A stretch of DNA of 20,680 bases from JAEUIG01 sp046349775 (GTDB lineage Bacteria > Planctomycetota > Planctomycetia > Planctomycetales > Planctomycetaceae), in contig JAXMBS010000087.1 in assembly GCA_046349775.1 (NCBI GenBank), positions 1 through 20,680 of the forward strand. Reading direction: 5' to 3'. Position 1 is the first letter of the stretch. Each line of letters starts with the position of its first letter. Both the position numbers and the translations under genes were made by a program. Below, one piece after another: positions 1 through 11,319 of the stretch. Under the pieces are notes generated by a model that did not search any database, had not been told where the DNA came from, and saw only the letters and a list, made by a program, of their open reading frames with translations.

Positions 1-716
1 TCGCGGCCGCCGTCGTTCAGGACAGTCAGCCCGCCGATCCACGTCGGGCCGTCTCCCGGCATCTGGCAAGTACCGCGCGCCTGCCCTTTGTCGTCCACGA
101 CGTACCGCAGGTTCACGCCATCGGCCGGATCGAGGCCACCTTTGTCCGGCAACTCCGACGTCGCTCCGGGGACATTAAAGATCCCCAGCGGGTACTTCGG
201 CAGGCTGGTGTCTCCCCAGAACCAATGGATTCGTCCGTTGAAGACCGCGTTGACCACGCTGTCGCAGCCCACAACGCCGGCGTTGAGCACCGGCGCAGCC
301 AGCGGCGTCGGGCGATCGAGCAGCACGCTGTCGCGATAAATACCGCCACCGGTCACACGGTACAGCCGCTCCGCGATGTTGATGCGTTTGATCGGAATCT
401 CGCCGGAGCCTCCCGGCGTCACGTCCAGTGCGCGACCATGAAACCCGAATCCGTCCGCCGGACACTCGTAACCGTGGCTCTTGACCGTGAAGAACACCCG
501 CTGGTTCATCTGGCCCGGTTCGTTGAACGCCACCAGCCCCGCAGAATCGGTGACGTACTGAGCATTGCCCGTCGTGGACAGCTCGACCAGCGGCACGCCG
601 CGACCTGTCGCCTCATCGACGACGCGGATTGCGAAATACTCGGATGCGCGGCACATCCCCGACAGCCAGGAAAGACAGAGGACAGCCGCGATCGATGCGT
701 TCGGGCAAATTGTCAT
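1..716 (-). CDS. Secreted protein with carboxypeptidase-regulatory-like N-terminus (3' end cut by window)
   Basis: The minus-strand frame is open from an ATG at 716 to the window edge, so only the first 238 residues are seen. The ATG has GGAG about 8 bases upstream, which supports this start. Residues 1-24 look like a signal peptide (hydrophobic AAVLCLSWLSG, then a CRAS cleavage region). Residues about 26-105 read like a transthyretin or carboxypeptidase-regulatory-like beta domain (IRVVDEATGRGVPLVEL, VTDSAGLVAFNEPG). From about residue 125 a different domain begins, with INGxIHWFWGDT-like text (NGRIHWFWGDTSLP) and alternating Gly/Trp-rich segments. This recalls beta-propeller or DUF4185-type proteins, but I cannot assign a family. 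The protein is probably exported. The bcp gene lies 97 bp upstream in the same direction, so co-transcription is possible. The secretion call is fairly safe; no enzymatic function is claimed. Confidence 0.75.
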   Translation of the reverse strand, partial: MTICPNASIAAVLCLSWLSGMCRASEYFAIRVVDEATGRGVPLVELSTTGNAQYVTDSAGLVAFNEPGQMNQRVFFTVKSHGYECPADGFGFHGRALDVTPGGSGEIPIKRINIAERLYRVTGGGIYRDSVLLDRPTPLAAPVLNAGVVGCDSVVNAVFNGRIHWFWGDTSLPKYPLGIFNVPGATSELPDKGGLDPADGVNLRYVVDDKGQARGTCQMPGDGPTWIGGLTVLNDGGR

Positions 717-773
717 GTCGTAACTCCGCGATCCGAGGGTCCTACGATGCGATGTACAGAGCTCCTGACTCTT

Positions 774-809
774 CACACTGTTCATACCTGTCGTACTGTT
801 CGCACTTGC
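774..809. repeat. Four degenerate nonanucleotide repeats
   Basis: The gap between the bcp stop codon and the secreted-protein gene holds four imperfect 9-base units at 774-782, 783-791, 792-800 and 801-809. The units are cacactgtt, catacctgt, cgtactgtt and cgcacttgc. The periodicity is read directly from the sequence. The array is short and no function is evident. Confidence 0.5.
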
Positions 810-813
810 GTGG

Positions 814-1290
814 CTATTTCAACTCCTTGATCGCCGCGAGAACCTCGGCCACGTGTCCGTCGACCTTCACCTTTGGCCACACGGCGGCGATTTTCCCGCG
901 CCTATCGATCAGGTACGTCGCCCGCTGAATGCCCATGGACTTGCGGCCATACAGACTTTTCTCCACCCACACGCCGTACTTCTCCGCGACCGCATGTTCA
1001 GGATCGGACAACAGCCGGAACGGCAGCTCGAACTTGGCGGCGAACTTCTCGTGGGACGCCGCCGTATCCGGGCTGACCCCCAGGACGACGGCGCCCGCCT
1101 TCGTCAGTGCTTTGGAATTGTCGCGAAAGTCGCACGCTTCACGTGTGCAGCCGGGCGTGTTGTCGCGCGGGTAGAAATACAGCACGACGTTGTCCTCGCC
1201 GCGAAATTGCTTGAGGGTGATCGTCTCGCCGGTGCCGGATTCGAGGCGGAAGTCGGGCGCAGTGTCGCCGACCTGCGGCGGGGATGGCAT
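814..1290 (-). CDS. bcp: Thioredoxin-dependent thiol peroxidase (peroxiredoxin, BCP/PrxQ type)
   Basis: The product is a cytosolic 158-residue peroxiredoxin that reduces hydrogen peroxide and organic hydroperoxides using thioredoxin. The N-terminus GDTAPDFRLE is the usual AhpC/TSA start. The active-site segment YFYPRDNTPGCTREACDF holds the peroxidatic Cys48 and the resolving Cys53, five residues apart as in atypical 2-Cys PrxQ/BCP proteins. The distal YGVWVEKSLYGRKSMGIQRATYLID segment and the length also fit BCP. The frame stays open upstream to about 1575, but that extension has no peroxiredoxin similarity. ATG 1290, giving MPSPPQVGD, places the thioredoxin fold correctly. Only a weak GGAT precedes it. 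The gene reads towards the secreted-protein gene at 1-716. Confidence 0.95.
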   Translation of the reverse strand: MPSPPQVGDTAPDFRLESGTGETITLKQFRGEDNVVLYFYPRDNTPGCTREACDFRDNSKALTKAGAVVLGVSPDTAASHEKFAAKFELPFRLLSDPEHAVAEKYGVWVEKSLYGRKSMGIQRATYLIDRRGKIAAVWPKVKVDGHVAEVLAAIKELK

Positions 1291-1736
1291 GGCGGTTATC
1301 CAAAACGAGAGAAATTGTGGAATATTCGCGGCGCTGCCTGCATCGGAAGCAGCGGAACGGCGGCATCGTACGGCCGGCCGGAGTCGCCGTGCAAGCAGTG
1401 CCGTAGACGGCTCCGCGGGGCGTCCGCCGGCCGAAGACGACGCTCCGGCAACGGTCCCGGAGAGTTGGAGGGGGTCGCTCGCGACGTTGCCCGTCGGACG
1501 CAAGGCCGCCGAGCGCAACATTGGGCGGGTGATCGACTTTACAATCTTCAACAAACCGACTGGACTGCTTGACAAACCCCCCTACGATCGGCTACCAGAC
1601 GCCGAATATCAGTGGGGGATGATGCGACACAGCTCGCCAATTCCTCAAAGGCGCTGGCGCAGCAGTCGCGTTTTTGCCGACACTGGATGCTGCATTCAGG
1701 CGATCACCACACGAGCGACAATCGAGGCCTTCACCG
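1291..1736. other. Intergenic region between divergent bcp and acidic-protein genes
   Basis: This 446 bp stretch separates two divergent genes and should hold both promoters. I see no RNA gene and no conserved protein. Open frames here have poor codon usage and no recognisable domain. A TTGACA at 1569-1574 is the best -35-like hexamer for the rightward gene, but the hexamers 17-18 bases downstream (about 1592-1598) match the -10 consensus poorly, so no promoter is called. Confidence 0.5.
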
Positions 1737-2069
1737 ATGTTGATGCCGACTCTTGATGAGACCCTGCTCCCGGGACAGCGTGCGCTGAGCCAGCCGGCTC
1801 GCGGTTCGCTCGTCGAAACGCTGCCGCCCCGCATGGCAGACGAAGAAGAGGGAGGTGAGGAAGGCGGGGACGAGGAATTCGACGACGACGAGGACGATGA
1901 TTTTGAGGATGACTTCGAAGACGACCTCGAGGACGAGGACTTCGACGACGAAGATCTCGACGATGACGACCTCGAAGACGAAGACTTCGACGACGATGAT
2001 GACGATTTCGACGACGATGACGACGACGATTTCGGCGAGGAGGAAGAGGATGACGAGGAGGAGTTCTAG
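1737..2069 (+). CDS. Extremely acidic Asp/Glu-rich small protein
   Basis: The frame encodes 110 residues. From about residue 33 (MADEEEGG) the protein is almost entirely Asp and Glu with regularly spaced Phe and Leu (DFEDD, DLEDEDFDDEDLDDDD), ending in EEEEDDEEEF. ATG 1737 is chosen because GAGG lies 9 bases upstream and codon usage improves from there. ATG 1833, giving a 78-residue product starting MADEEE, is a real alternative without a Shine-Dalgarno site. The DNA contains an approximate 45-base duplication (gacctcga... at 1923 and again at 1968), so the tail probably grew by slippage. Similar acidic proteins are seen in planctomycetes, from general recollection. The function is unknown; nucleic-acid mimicry, cation binding or chaperone-like roles would be guesses. 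The gene lies upstream of the synthetase gene in the same direction, separated by a strong hairpin. Confidence 0.7.
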   Translation: MLMPTLDETLLPGQRALSQPARGSLVETLPPRMADEEEGGEEGGDEEFDDDEDDDFEDDFEDDLEDEDFDDEDLDDDDLEDEDFDDDDDDFDDDDDDDFGEEEEDDEEEF

Positions 2070-2123
2070 CCTCCCCTAGTGACGACGCGCCTCCTTGTGA
2101 CGCGCACCGACGATCAACAACTT

Positions 2124-2160
2124 GAAGCCGGCCGCCGGCCCAATGCCGGCGACCGGCTTC
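2124..2160 (+). terminator. Strong GC hairpin after the acidic-protein gene
   Basis: The arms 2124-2139 and 2145-2160 pair at 15 of 16 positions around a 5-base loop (ccaat). The hairpin begins 54 bases after the acidic gene's stop codon and ends 75 bases before the synthetase ATG. No clear T-tract follows (attcgttg), so it may be a weak terminator, an attenuator or an mRNA 3'-end stabiliser. Confidence 0.55.
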
Positions 2161-2235
2161 ATTCGTTGACCCCCGCTGCATACGATTCCCTTTTCCCTTC
2201 CCAGACTGCTGACAGCCGACCGCTGAAAGCTCCTC

Positions 2236-5813
<3,578 letters not shown>

Positions 5814-5838
5814 GTCAGGTGGTGCCTGACGCGTTGCA

Positions 5839-6760
5839 ATGTTCAGGTTGCGTGTGGACATGATCCCGGCGACCGAGACGACCGCCGATCTACAGCGCCG
5901 CTGGCGATGTCCGCGGCACAGGTTCTGATCGGCACCCGTGATCTCAATTGCCGGATGCTACCTCGTGTGCAAGCTGGCTCGACGGGCAACGGAAGAAATG
6001 GCTGGCAGCCGAGATCGAACCGCGGCGGGCACCTATTCACTACGACCTCCGCTGAAAGAAATATTCCTGCAGTTCCTCCAGAGGAACCGAACATTTCCCG
6101 ACGAATCCATCGTGGTCCTGAAAGGATCCGGCAGCTTGCGGACCGGCTGGATGCGCGACCACGGCTATCTGCGGCCTGAGCCTGCGAGAGATCGACCTCA
6201 GAGGACGCGGCAGTTCGATGCTGAAGATGCGGGCCTGTTCGCCCACAATCCGGTCGCCAGCGTGCACGTGCCGCTGGCCAGGCCCGTCGATCCGCATCGC
6301 CGCGGCTGACCGACTGTTCGACGCTCACGTCGTTTGATGCCCGCGGCTCCGATCCTGTCGGACGAAGGTCTTGGCCTCTTGCCGCTTGAACAGTTGGAGA
6401 ACCTGGAAGTTCAGAATTCCACGATCACTGCCGACAGGCTCCGGCAATTAAGCCGCTGCCGCGAGCTGGAGGACCTGGCACTCGACGGCGCCCAGCTCGA
6501 TGCCAGGGATTAGTCCTCCGCTCTGCAATCGCTCTCTCATCCGATTCGCTTGCACCTCGTTGGCCGGAAAGGTGACGGACGAGCACCTGAGACTGGTCTC
6601 GGGCCTGAAGCTTGAAAGACTCGCTGGAGCGGACGCTGTAACAGCGAACAGGGTCAGGACGTATCGTTCACGCCAGCCATGGTGCTCGGTCTCAGGACGA
6701 AGACTTGTAGTGTTTACGATTTCATCAGGCGGGGAGAAACTTTTGCCCTGCAATGTCGAA
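5839..6760 (+). pseudogene. Leucine-rich-repeat protein gene, disrupted by multiple frame changes
   Basis: No single frame spans this region, but coherent protein fragments lie end to end across frames. The first is a hydrophobic N-terminal piece (ISIAGCYLVCKLARR), overlapped by a reading of QRKKWLAAEIE and RAPIHYD. That combination resembles the start of planctomycete membrane-anchored LRR proteins. Next comes LKEIFLQFL, then SLREIDLRG (about 6179), LTDCSTLTSFDARG (about 6306) and LSDEGLGLLPLEQLENLEV plus ADRLRQLSRCRELEDLAL (6350-6510). The last is VTDEHLRLVSGLKLERLA (about 6572). The LxxLxxLxL spacing is typical of LRRs. The boundaries are uncertain: the first plausible ATGs are 5839 and 5860, and the 3' end could be near 6650. 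It is labelled a pseudogene because of the frame breaks, but breaks of the same kind in both neighbours make sequence error at least as likely. Confidence 0.55.
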
Positions 6761-7557
6761 ATGATGGTCGAAACTGATTCTGCTGCCGTGCAACCGCAGG
6801 CGTTACCTGAACGAACTCGCGGTTGAACGCGACGGATTCCTGATTGTCCGGGGCTCGCGGGCGAGACGCAGCGGCAGCGGATGCTCGAGGTCACGCTCGA
6901 TGGACTCGCGCCGGCTGGTCAGGCCGATCGAATTCGAAGGCGGATCTGCACTATCCCGGCGCACCAGATTCGCGGACGGCGGCCGGCGGCCACACGGTCC
7001 GGCGGCTCAAGCAGGCATTGAGCCGCGACTACTCGTTCGTCGAGTGGATCACTCATCCAGCGCTCGTGGCGCGGCTCGTCCAATTGTTGGGGCCGGCGTA
7101 TTTCTGTCCGCTGGCGCATCATAACTGCATCATGGCGAAGCATCCGGCGTTCAGCAGCGACACCGGCTGGCACCAGGACATCCGATACTGGTCGTTCGCC
7201 GAACCAGAGCTCGTGACGGTCTGGCTGGCGCTGATTTCGGAGCGGGCTGACAACGGCTGCCTGCGGGTGATCCCCGGATCCCATCGGATGACACTGGAGC
7301 GAGCGCGATTCGACGACGCGCTGTTCTTCCGCGACGACCTGCCGGAGAACCAGGAGCTGATCGCCCAGGCCCAATACGTCGAGCTGGAACCGGGAGACGT
7401 GCTGTTCTTCCACTGCAAGACGCTGCATGCCGCCACGAGGAACTACACCGACCAGACAAAGTATTCGGTCGTGTTCACGTTCCGTGGCGCCGACAACCCG
7501 CCGCGCGCCGGCAGCCGGTCAGCGGAGTCGCCGGAGCTTCTGGTGCACGGGGGGTGA
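6761..7557 (+). CDS. Phytanoyl-CoA dioxygenase (PhyH) family protein, N-terminus frameshifted
   Basis: This is a non-haem Fe(II)/2-oxoglutarate dioxygenase-like protein; the substrate cannot be told. From about 6960 to the stop the frame is clean and carries the family core: GWHQDIRYW with iron ligands His (7171-7173) and Asp (7177-7179), the ERADNGCLRVIPGSHR segment, and EPGDVLFFHCKTLHAATRN with the distal His (7426-7428). Upstream the protein continues in other frames: MMVETDSAAVQPQA from ATG 6761, then YLNELAVERDGFLIVRG, then LAGETQRQRMLEVTLDGLA. At least three frame changes therefore lie between about 6795 and 6960. If only the last frame is translated, the product starts near 6844 with a non-native N-terminus. 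The C-terminal half is unambiguous; whether the gene is intact is not known. Confidence 0.8.
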
Positions 7558-7560
7558 TTC

Positions 7561-7581
7561 GAAAGCAGAAAGCCGAAAGCG
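7561..7581. repeat. Three heptanucleotide repeats (GAAAGCN)
   Basis: Directly after the dioxygenase stop codon, three head-to-tail 7-base units GAAAGCN occupy 7561-7567, 7568-7574 and 7575-7581, with a degenerate fourth unit following. This is seen directly, and the period matches the array inside the synthetase gene. Confidence 0.6.
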
Positions 7582-7588
7582 GAGCAGG

Positions 7589-7827
7589 GACGCAGATCGC
7601 GCAGATTTCAAAGATCGACGCAGAAATCAGCAAGGGCAGCACGGCTTCTCAGCAGCCTAGCGCCGCAGGCGCTGGAGTCCGCAGGACGGGCATACAATCC
7701 AAGCCCGGTCATCAGCTTCAAATTAAATCCACAGTATAGATTCCCCATGCTGTGCACACAGGTTGTTGCAACTTGTGACACCCAATTTGATCTGCGCAAA
7801 TCTCTTGAATCTGCGTGATCTGCGTGC
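7589..7827. repeat. Intergenic inverted-repeat element (GCAGATCACGCAGATT type)
   Basis: The left arm at 7589-7615 (gacgcagatcgcgcagattt...) and the right arm at 7798-7827 (...aatctgcgtgatctgcgtgc) are near-perfect inverted copies with a few mismatches and one-base gaps. They enclose about 180 bp. Inside lies a small hairpin, agcgcc-gca-ggcgct, at 7659-7673. The element fills the 291 bp gap between convergent genes. I see no coding capacity. The motif resembles widely scattered bacterial intergenic repeats; a MITE-like or REP-like origin is inferred. Confidence 0.55.
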
Positions 7828-7848
7828 CTTTTCTCCACGATGCTTAAG

Positions 7849-9453
7849 CTACGGGGCGGCCGGGGCGTCGAAGAGCTTCGAGACGAGTGATTCTGCCGGA
7901 GGGCGCGTCAGCAGGCTGACCGCGATGCCGGCGATCGCGGACGCGAGCACGCCCCAGATGATCGGATCCATGTGCAGCAGCAGGTACGGCTTGGCGGCCT
8001 TCCCGGGAGCGGTGCTCATCCAGCCGATCACGAGCATCAACAGGACGGTGCCGGCGCCGGTCAGCATCGCTGTCAGCGTACCGGCAGCCGTCGCACGTCG
8101 CCAATAGCACGCCATCAAGGCCGGGACGAGGAACGTCGACGCGATCCCGCTGCCGGCAATCACCACCAGCGACTGCAGGTGCACGACCGGCCGGATGTTC
8201 GCGGCCAGCGCCAGCGCGCCGACCAGAAACGTCACGAAGTACGTCATCATGCGCAGCGTGTGCGTCGACGCCTGCGGATTGATTATTCGCTGGTAAACGT
8301 CGTGGACCAGACCTGAGGCGATGACCACCAGGAACGTGCTGACGGACGCCATCACGGCCCCGAACGGAGCGGTGAGAATCAGTCCCGCGAGGAACGTCCC
8401 GCCGGGGGCGTCGTTCGAGCAGTACAGCGCCATGCGGGGAATCACTTCGTCGAAGTGCCCCTTGGGCAGGTCCGGCAACACGCTGCGGGCACAGATGCAG
8501 ACGATTGCCAGCGGGATGTAGATCATCAAGTTGTAGACCGACAGCAGGACGATCGAGCGGCGGAACGTGGCGGTGCTCTTGGAAGCCATGAGCCGCACGA
8601 TGCCGGCCGGATTGCCGGCGCCGGCCAGGATCCAGAGCAGGAACGCGCCGACGGACATGGAGATCGTCATGAACGGCGGGTCGCCCGGATCCACCGGCAG
8701 CCCAGGTCCTGTGGCATAGGCCGGGCCGAGACGTTCGAGCGAAGCGCGGGTGGCGGTTTCCAATCCCCCGGCATGCTGCAGCGCCAGAAACAGCAGAATA
8801 ACCGTGCCGATCGCCATCAGGACGCTCTGGAACAGGTCGGTCCAGACTGACGCCAGGAACCCGCCGACGACCGTGTAGACGACGACCGTCAGCGTGAAAA
8901 TGGCCAAGCCGACGTAATACCACTTGTCGGTGCCTTCCACGAATTCAAGCGGATTAACGCCTGGCAGCGCCGACTTCAGCACCACGCCCCCCGCCTTGAA
9001 CTGCGCGATCGTCGTGAACATGAGAAACACGATGATCAGCAGCGAAGCCGCCACACCCACGCTCGGGCTGTCGAACCGGGCGCGAAAGAGATCGGGAACA
9101 GTAATTGCCCCGCTGCGCCGCGAGAGCTGCCCGACCCGTTTGCCCATCAGCGCGAAGCCTGTCAGCGGGACCATCATGTAGCTGCCGATCCACAGCAGTA
9201 CGACCCAGCCGTGTGTGTAGACGAAGGACGGATACCCCAGAAACGTTCCTCCGCTCTGTACGGTCGCTGTGAGGGCCAAGGCCCATGCGCCCAGACCGCG
9301 ATTGCCGAGGAAGTAACCCGACAGGAACGCACTCTTGGAGATGGCGCGGTTGGCGAGGACGCCCAGATACAGGCAAGCGACGATCAGCAATACCAGCGCC
9401 GAGATCGCTTCGTAGCCGTTCGTGAAATCAGTAGCGGCGAGCACGTCAGGCAT
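7849..9453 (-). CDS. Sodium:solute symporter (SSF family, PanF-like)
   Basis: The product is a 534-residue inner-membrane sodium-coupled permease. It has about thirteen hydrophobic segments, beginning with ALVLLIVACLYLGVLANR and ending with WGVLASAIAGIAVSLL. The segment SGYFLGNRGLGAWALALTATVQSGGTFLGYPSFVY is the classical SSF TM1-TM2 region, where the sodium site lies. GAFLLWILAGAGNPAGIVRLMA corresponds to the conserved central helix. ATG 9453 overlaps the end of the upstream small gene by 8 bases (ATGCCTGA), which indicates an operon with coupled translation. A DUF997/YhdT-type partner directly upstream is the arrangement of E. coli yhdT-panF, so pantothenate or a related carboxylate is a reasonable guess. 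SSF substrates cannot be read from sequence alone, so no symbol is given. Confidence 0.9.
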   Translation of the reverse strand: MPDVLAATDFTNGYEAISALVLLIVACLYLGVLANRAISKSAFLSGYFLGNRGLGAWALALTATVQSGGTFLGYPSFVYTHGWVVLLWIGSYMMVPLTGFALMGKRVGQLSRRSGAITVPDLFRARFDSPSVGVAASLLIIVFLMFTTIAQFKAGGVVLKSALPGVNPLEFVEGTDKWYYVGLAIFTLTVVVYTVVGGFLASVWTDLFQSVLMAIGTVILLFLALQHAGGLETATRASLERLGPAYATGPGLPVDPGDPPFMTISMSVGAFLLWILAGAGNPAGIVRLMASKSTATFRRSIVLLSVYNLMIYIPLAIVCICARSVLPDLPKGHFDEVIPRMALYCSNDAPGGTFLAGLILTAPFGAVMASVSTFLVVIASGLVHDVYQRIINPQASTHTLRMMTYFVTFLVGALALAANIRPVVHLQSLVVIAGSGIASTFLVPALMACYWRRATAAGTLTAMLTGAGTVLLMLVIGWMSTAPGKAAKPYLLLHMDPIIWGVLASAIAGIAVSLLTRPPAESLVSKLFDAPAAP

Positions 9454-9772
9454 GGGTCGTCGGTTCCTGCTGCGGGAGTTCGGCGCCTTCGGGATTCCAG
9501 TTTTCGGCCGCCTCTCCGAGCGGGTCGTCCGTCATGAAGATCAGCGCATAGGCGATGGAAACGATCGTGCACACGCCCCACGGGACGATCACCCCCCAGA
9601 AGATCCAGTCGGGGAAGCCGTAGACGATCTGGATGTCGCCCGGCGGCCGGTTGTAACCGTTGAGTGCGGAGTAACCGAGCGTGTAGGCCATCGCGGCGAC
9701 GAACAGCGCCGTGACAATCAACGCTTCGCGCCGCGATGAGCGGACGAGCGGGTCTTCGTTGGGGTGGGACAT
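9446..9772 (-). CDS. Small membrane protein, DUF997/YhdT-like, symporter partner
   Basis: The product has 108 residues and two hydrophobic helices: about 16-38 (ALIVTALFVAAMAYTLGYSAL) and about 55-80 (IFWGVIVPWGVCTIVSIAYALIF). Between them is the YGFPDWIFWG turn that typifies DUF997/YhdT proteins. The C-terminal tail is acidic and cytoplasmic-like (DDPLGEAAENWNPEG). The stop codon overlaps the start of the downstream symporter gene by 8 bases. In other bacteria this family sits beside SSF permeases such as PanF, so a role in permease function is inferred from context. No Shine-Dalgarno site is obvious before ATG 9772. Confidence 0.8.
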   Translation of the reverse strand: MSHPNEDPLVRSSRREALIVTALFVAAMAYTLGYSALNGYNRPPGDIQIVYGFPDWIFWGVIVPWGVCTIVSIAYALIFMTDDPLGEAAENWNPEGAELPQQEPTTHA

Positions 9773-10227
9773 CTGCGTGGAGAGTCAGTGAACGTTGGCG
9801 GGCGATTTCCGATTTTGGATTTGACGACCTGCAACTCGTTGCAGCGATCAACCATCAGCCCTTTTCGGAGTGCCGTTCATACCGGCGAACCGGCCGGAAT
9901 TCCAGCGTCGCGGACCGATGTGGAGCCGTACGAACGCTGAAATCCCTCCATTCCGCAGCGGAAAAGGGGCGGGCGGGCGGCAACGGAGTGCGACGACCGG
10001 ACGGGAAGACGCTAAGATTGGACCGAGGTCGACGAATCACAGGTGGCGGCCGCGTTCCGTGCTCTGAGCGCGGTGAAGCTGCACCCCTCACCCCGAATCT
10101 CGCCCACGACCCCCCTCGTTCGCTGAAATTGCCTCCTCGTGCGAGGGAGCGGGGGACCGACGAGCAGTCCGGCGGTTGAGCGGAACGCGTCTGTGCGCCT
10201 CGCGACCGCTCAACACCGCTGGTCACG
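9773..10227. other. Intergenic region with short repeats and an imperfect hairpin
   Basis: This 455 bp gap lies between divergent genes. At 9804-9822 it holds a degenerate heptamer run (GATTTCC, GATTTTG, GATTT). At 10110-10155 a C-rich left arm and the right arm gcgagggagcggggg form an imperfect GC hairpin with a 17-base loop. Promoters for both neighbours should lie here, but I could not point to a convincing one. A 170-codon minus-strand frame crosses the gap but shows no domain and an Arg/Ser-rich composition typical of a chance frame. Confidence 0.5.
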
Positions 10228-11319
10228 ATGCAGGCGCCTGACACCGAAAGTCGACACAGCTTCGCGGCCTGGGAAGCGGCCGTCCGGGCTGCCGAACCGG
10301 CTGTGCTGTTCATCGAGCCGCGGATCCTGCGGCGGGTGATCAAGCAGGACCAGCGGCTCACCGGCATCGGCTTCCAGGCGCCGCACGCCCACGTCTACAC
10401 GATCGAGCGCGAGCGGTTGCTCGTGATCGCCGAACGGCCGGAACTTGACCTGTCGCCGGCGGCCGAGCTACCCCACAGCGTGATCCTCTTGCCGCGCGCG
10501 GAGCTGGACGAGGCCGTCGCCTCGCTGACCACCGACGAGGCCCTGCACTGGTACTGGCGGCAGTTGTTCCATGCGCGGGTGCACATTGTCCTGGAGGAGC
10601 AACTCGCCGCGCGGCAACTGGAAGAGGGCGACGTCGAAGCGCGGCTGCAGGCTTTGGGAGCCGGCGCGTTCGCCGAAGTCTGTCACGTGCTGGTGAAGGA
10701 TGACTTGCTCCCGCAAACGTATTCGCAGGCGACGGCGTACGTGGAGTTCGTTGCCGTCGCGCTGGAACTGAAATGGTTTGCGCCCTCCGAGCGGGAGCTG
10801 GTATTCCCGGCGATCGACGACTGGGAGGCCGTCGACGATCTGCTCGGGCGCGACGTTCCGCATGAAGCGCTGTACCTGCGGACTCGACCGCCAGGGGCGC
10901 CCGACAAACTGCGAAAAGGCCTTGAGCCGTCACTGTCGGATGGCGAAATCCCGGTGTACGACGAGCCGCGCTCAACTGGCGCGTCCTCCCTCCGCTCTCT
11001 GCGGTTGTCATCACAGGCCGACCGGGCGGCGCGGATGGGGAACCAGGTGCGCGCCGCCATCCTGCGGATGCGAGCCACTCGGCACGCCTTCCCGGAAAGG
11101 GCGCAGCAATTTCGAGTCGCGGCGATGCGCGATCTGAAGCCCTCTCCGCCCGGCTCGGACACTGCTGCAATTGTCGGACAACCAGATCTCCGACTGGACG
11201 CTGGCGCTCGCCCCTCTGCTCGAGCCGGCCGCCGCCGGGTTCCGCCGAGTCGAGGCCCGGCTGCTGTACGATCTGCAGACTGCCTGCGTCTCGCACGAAC
11301 GCGGCCTGTACCGGCTTAA
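10228..11319 (+). CDS. N-terminal part of a large planctomycete-type protein of unknown function (split gene)
   Basis: The open frame codes for 363 residues from ATG 10228, but only the first ~302 look genuine. They form a soluble region with blocks such as AVLFIEPRILRRVIKQDQRL, VYTIERERLLVIAE, LPHSVILLPR, WRQLFHARVHIVLEEQL and ELKWFAPSERELVFPAIDDW. After AAMRDL (about 11133) the frame turns into Pro/Arg/Ala-rich text. The expected continuation EALSARLG lies in frame 3, and LLQLSDNQ in frame 2 leads straight into the next feature. I therefore read 10228-13711 as one gene of about 1161 residues broken by two one-base losses. No family is recognised. No Shine-Dalgarno site is seen at the start. 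Confidence 0.7.
   Translation: MQAPDTESRHSFAAWEAAVRAAEPAVLFIEPRILRRVIKQDQRLTGIGFQAPHAHVYTIERERLLVIAERPELDLSPAAELPHSVILLPRAELDEAVASLTTDEALHWYWRQLFHARVHIVLEEQLAARQLEEGDVEARLQALGAGAFAEVCHVLVKDDLLPQTYSQATAYVEFVAVALELKWFAPSERELVFPAIDDWEAVDDLLGRDVPHEALYLRTRPPGAPDKLRKGLEPSLSDGEIPVYDEPRSTGASSLRSLRLSSQADRAARMGNQVRAAILRMRATRHAFPERAQQFRVAAMRDLKPSPPGSDTAAIVGQPDLRLDAGARPSARAGRRRVPPSRGPAAVRSADCLRLARTRPVPA

Noticed and set aside
1291..1575. N-terminal extension of bcp to a start at 1575
   Set aside because: The added 95 residues are Ala/Arg/Ser-rich with no peroxiredoxin similarity; ATG 1290 gives the standard family length.
1569..1598. TTGACA-based promoter for the acidic-protein gene
   Set aside because: The hexamers at correct spacing (ctacca, taccag) match the -10 consensus poorly, so I do not call it.
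9855..10367. 170-codon minus-strand open frame over the intergenic gap
   Set aside because: Arg/Ser/Pro-rich composition, no domain, and it overlaps the better supported gene at 10228; typical chance frame in GC-rich DNA.
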